Below, piece after piece: positions 7,071 through 7,291 of a stretch of DNA of 7,291 nt. Source of the stretch: an uncultured Clostridia bacterium (GTDB taxonomy: Bacteria; Bacillota; Clostridia; TANB77; CAG-508); contig CANRGU010000063.1 in assembly GCA_947630255.1 (NCBI GenBank), positions 1 through 7,291 of the forward strand, written 5' to 3'. Every line of letters starts with the position of its first letter. Position 1 is the first letter of the stretch. Below the pieces are notes generated by a model. The model was given only the letters and a program-made list of their open reading frames with translations, was not told the origin of the DNA and made no database searches. A program made the position numbers and the translations under genes.

Positions 7071-7291
7071 ATGAAATTAGTAGATGAAAGTAATATACAA
7101 AAATATAATGAATTTTTGAGTAAACATGATAGATGTAATTTTCAGCAGTCTGTAGAATGGGGCAAAGTAAAAGAAGCATGGAAAAACGAAATAGTTTTAG
7201 CAGAAGATGAATCTGGAAATATAATAGGTTCAATTAGTGTTTTAATTAGAAAAATACCTATCTTTGGAAATATAATGTATTCATCAAGAGG
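7071..7291 (+). CDS. FemAB/FemX-like peptidoglycan bridge aminoacyltransferase (5' part)
   Basis: The first 73 codons of a gene that runs off the window. The residues NFQQSVEWGKVK (23-34), a following W (37), the strand pattern EIVLAEDESGNIIGSISVLIRKIPIFG and the terminal MYSSRG match the N-terminal GNAT-like domain of FemA/FemX proteins. In those, the F-Q-x-x-x-W and S/P-R-G-P segments are typical. Such enzymes add amino acids from aminoacyl-tRNA to the lipid II stem peptide, forming the interpeptide bridge, in the cytoplasm. ATG 7071 is chosen because GGAGG (7060-7064) lies 6 nt upstream. A related GNAT-fold acyltransferase cannot be excluded from so short a fragment. Confidence 0.75.
   Translation, partial: MKLVDESNIQKYNEFLSKHDRCNFQQSVEWGKVKEAWKNEIVLAEDESGNIIGSISVLIRKIPIFGNIMYSSR

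Overview
The window is very AT-rich DNA with strong Shine-Dalgarno sites, short intergenic gaps and T-tailed hairpin terminators. Arginine is encoded almost only by AGA/AGG. Together these suggest a low-GC Gram-positive (Firmicutes), most likely a Clostridia-type anaerobe; no taxonomic marker gene is present, so this is inference. All recognisable genes lie on the + strand.

Layout: (1) 1-81, a promoter/operator-like region with two palindromes. (2) 82-2637, a probable two-gene unit: an AMP-forming acyl-CoA synthetase-type enzyme and a membrane-anchored PgaB/IcaB-type polysaccharide deacetylase, closed by a terminator at 2664-2701. (3) 2753-3529, a second, PdaB-like membrane-anchored deacetylase whose TFD motif reads TIN, followed by a terminator at 3557-3604. 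(4) 3679-4187, a compact DUF4160/DUF2442 pair that resembles toxin-antitoxin-like modules, closed by a terminator at 4186-4216. (5) 4278-6935, a full-length P-type Ca2+-transporting ATPase whose reading frame is broken three times, followed by a terminator at 6954-6988. (6) 7071 to the window end, the start of a FemAB/FemX-like peptidoglycan bridge aminoacyltransferase. Several products (two deacetylases, FemX-like protein) point to cell-envelope work; the ATPase is ion homeostasis.

The most striking observation is in the ATPase. Between 6093 and 6181 three single extra C residues each create a CGG codon exactly in the reading frame. Skipping the C each time (+1) turns CGG-G/CGG-A into a Gly codon and restores an uninterrupted 884-residue protein with an intact TGDGVND hinge motif. 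No other CGN codon of any kind is used in frame in the roughly 2,200 codons of this window. The pattern fits tandem +1 frameshifting or quadruplet decoding at an unassigned or starved CGG codon. A local sequence error or a decaying gene must be excluded first.
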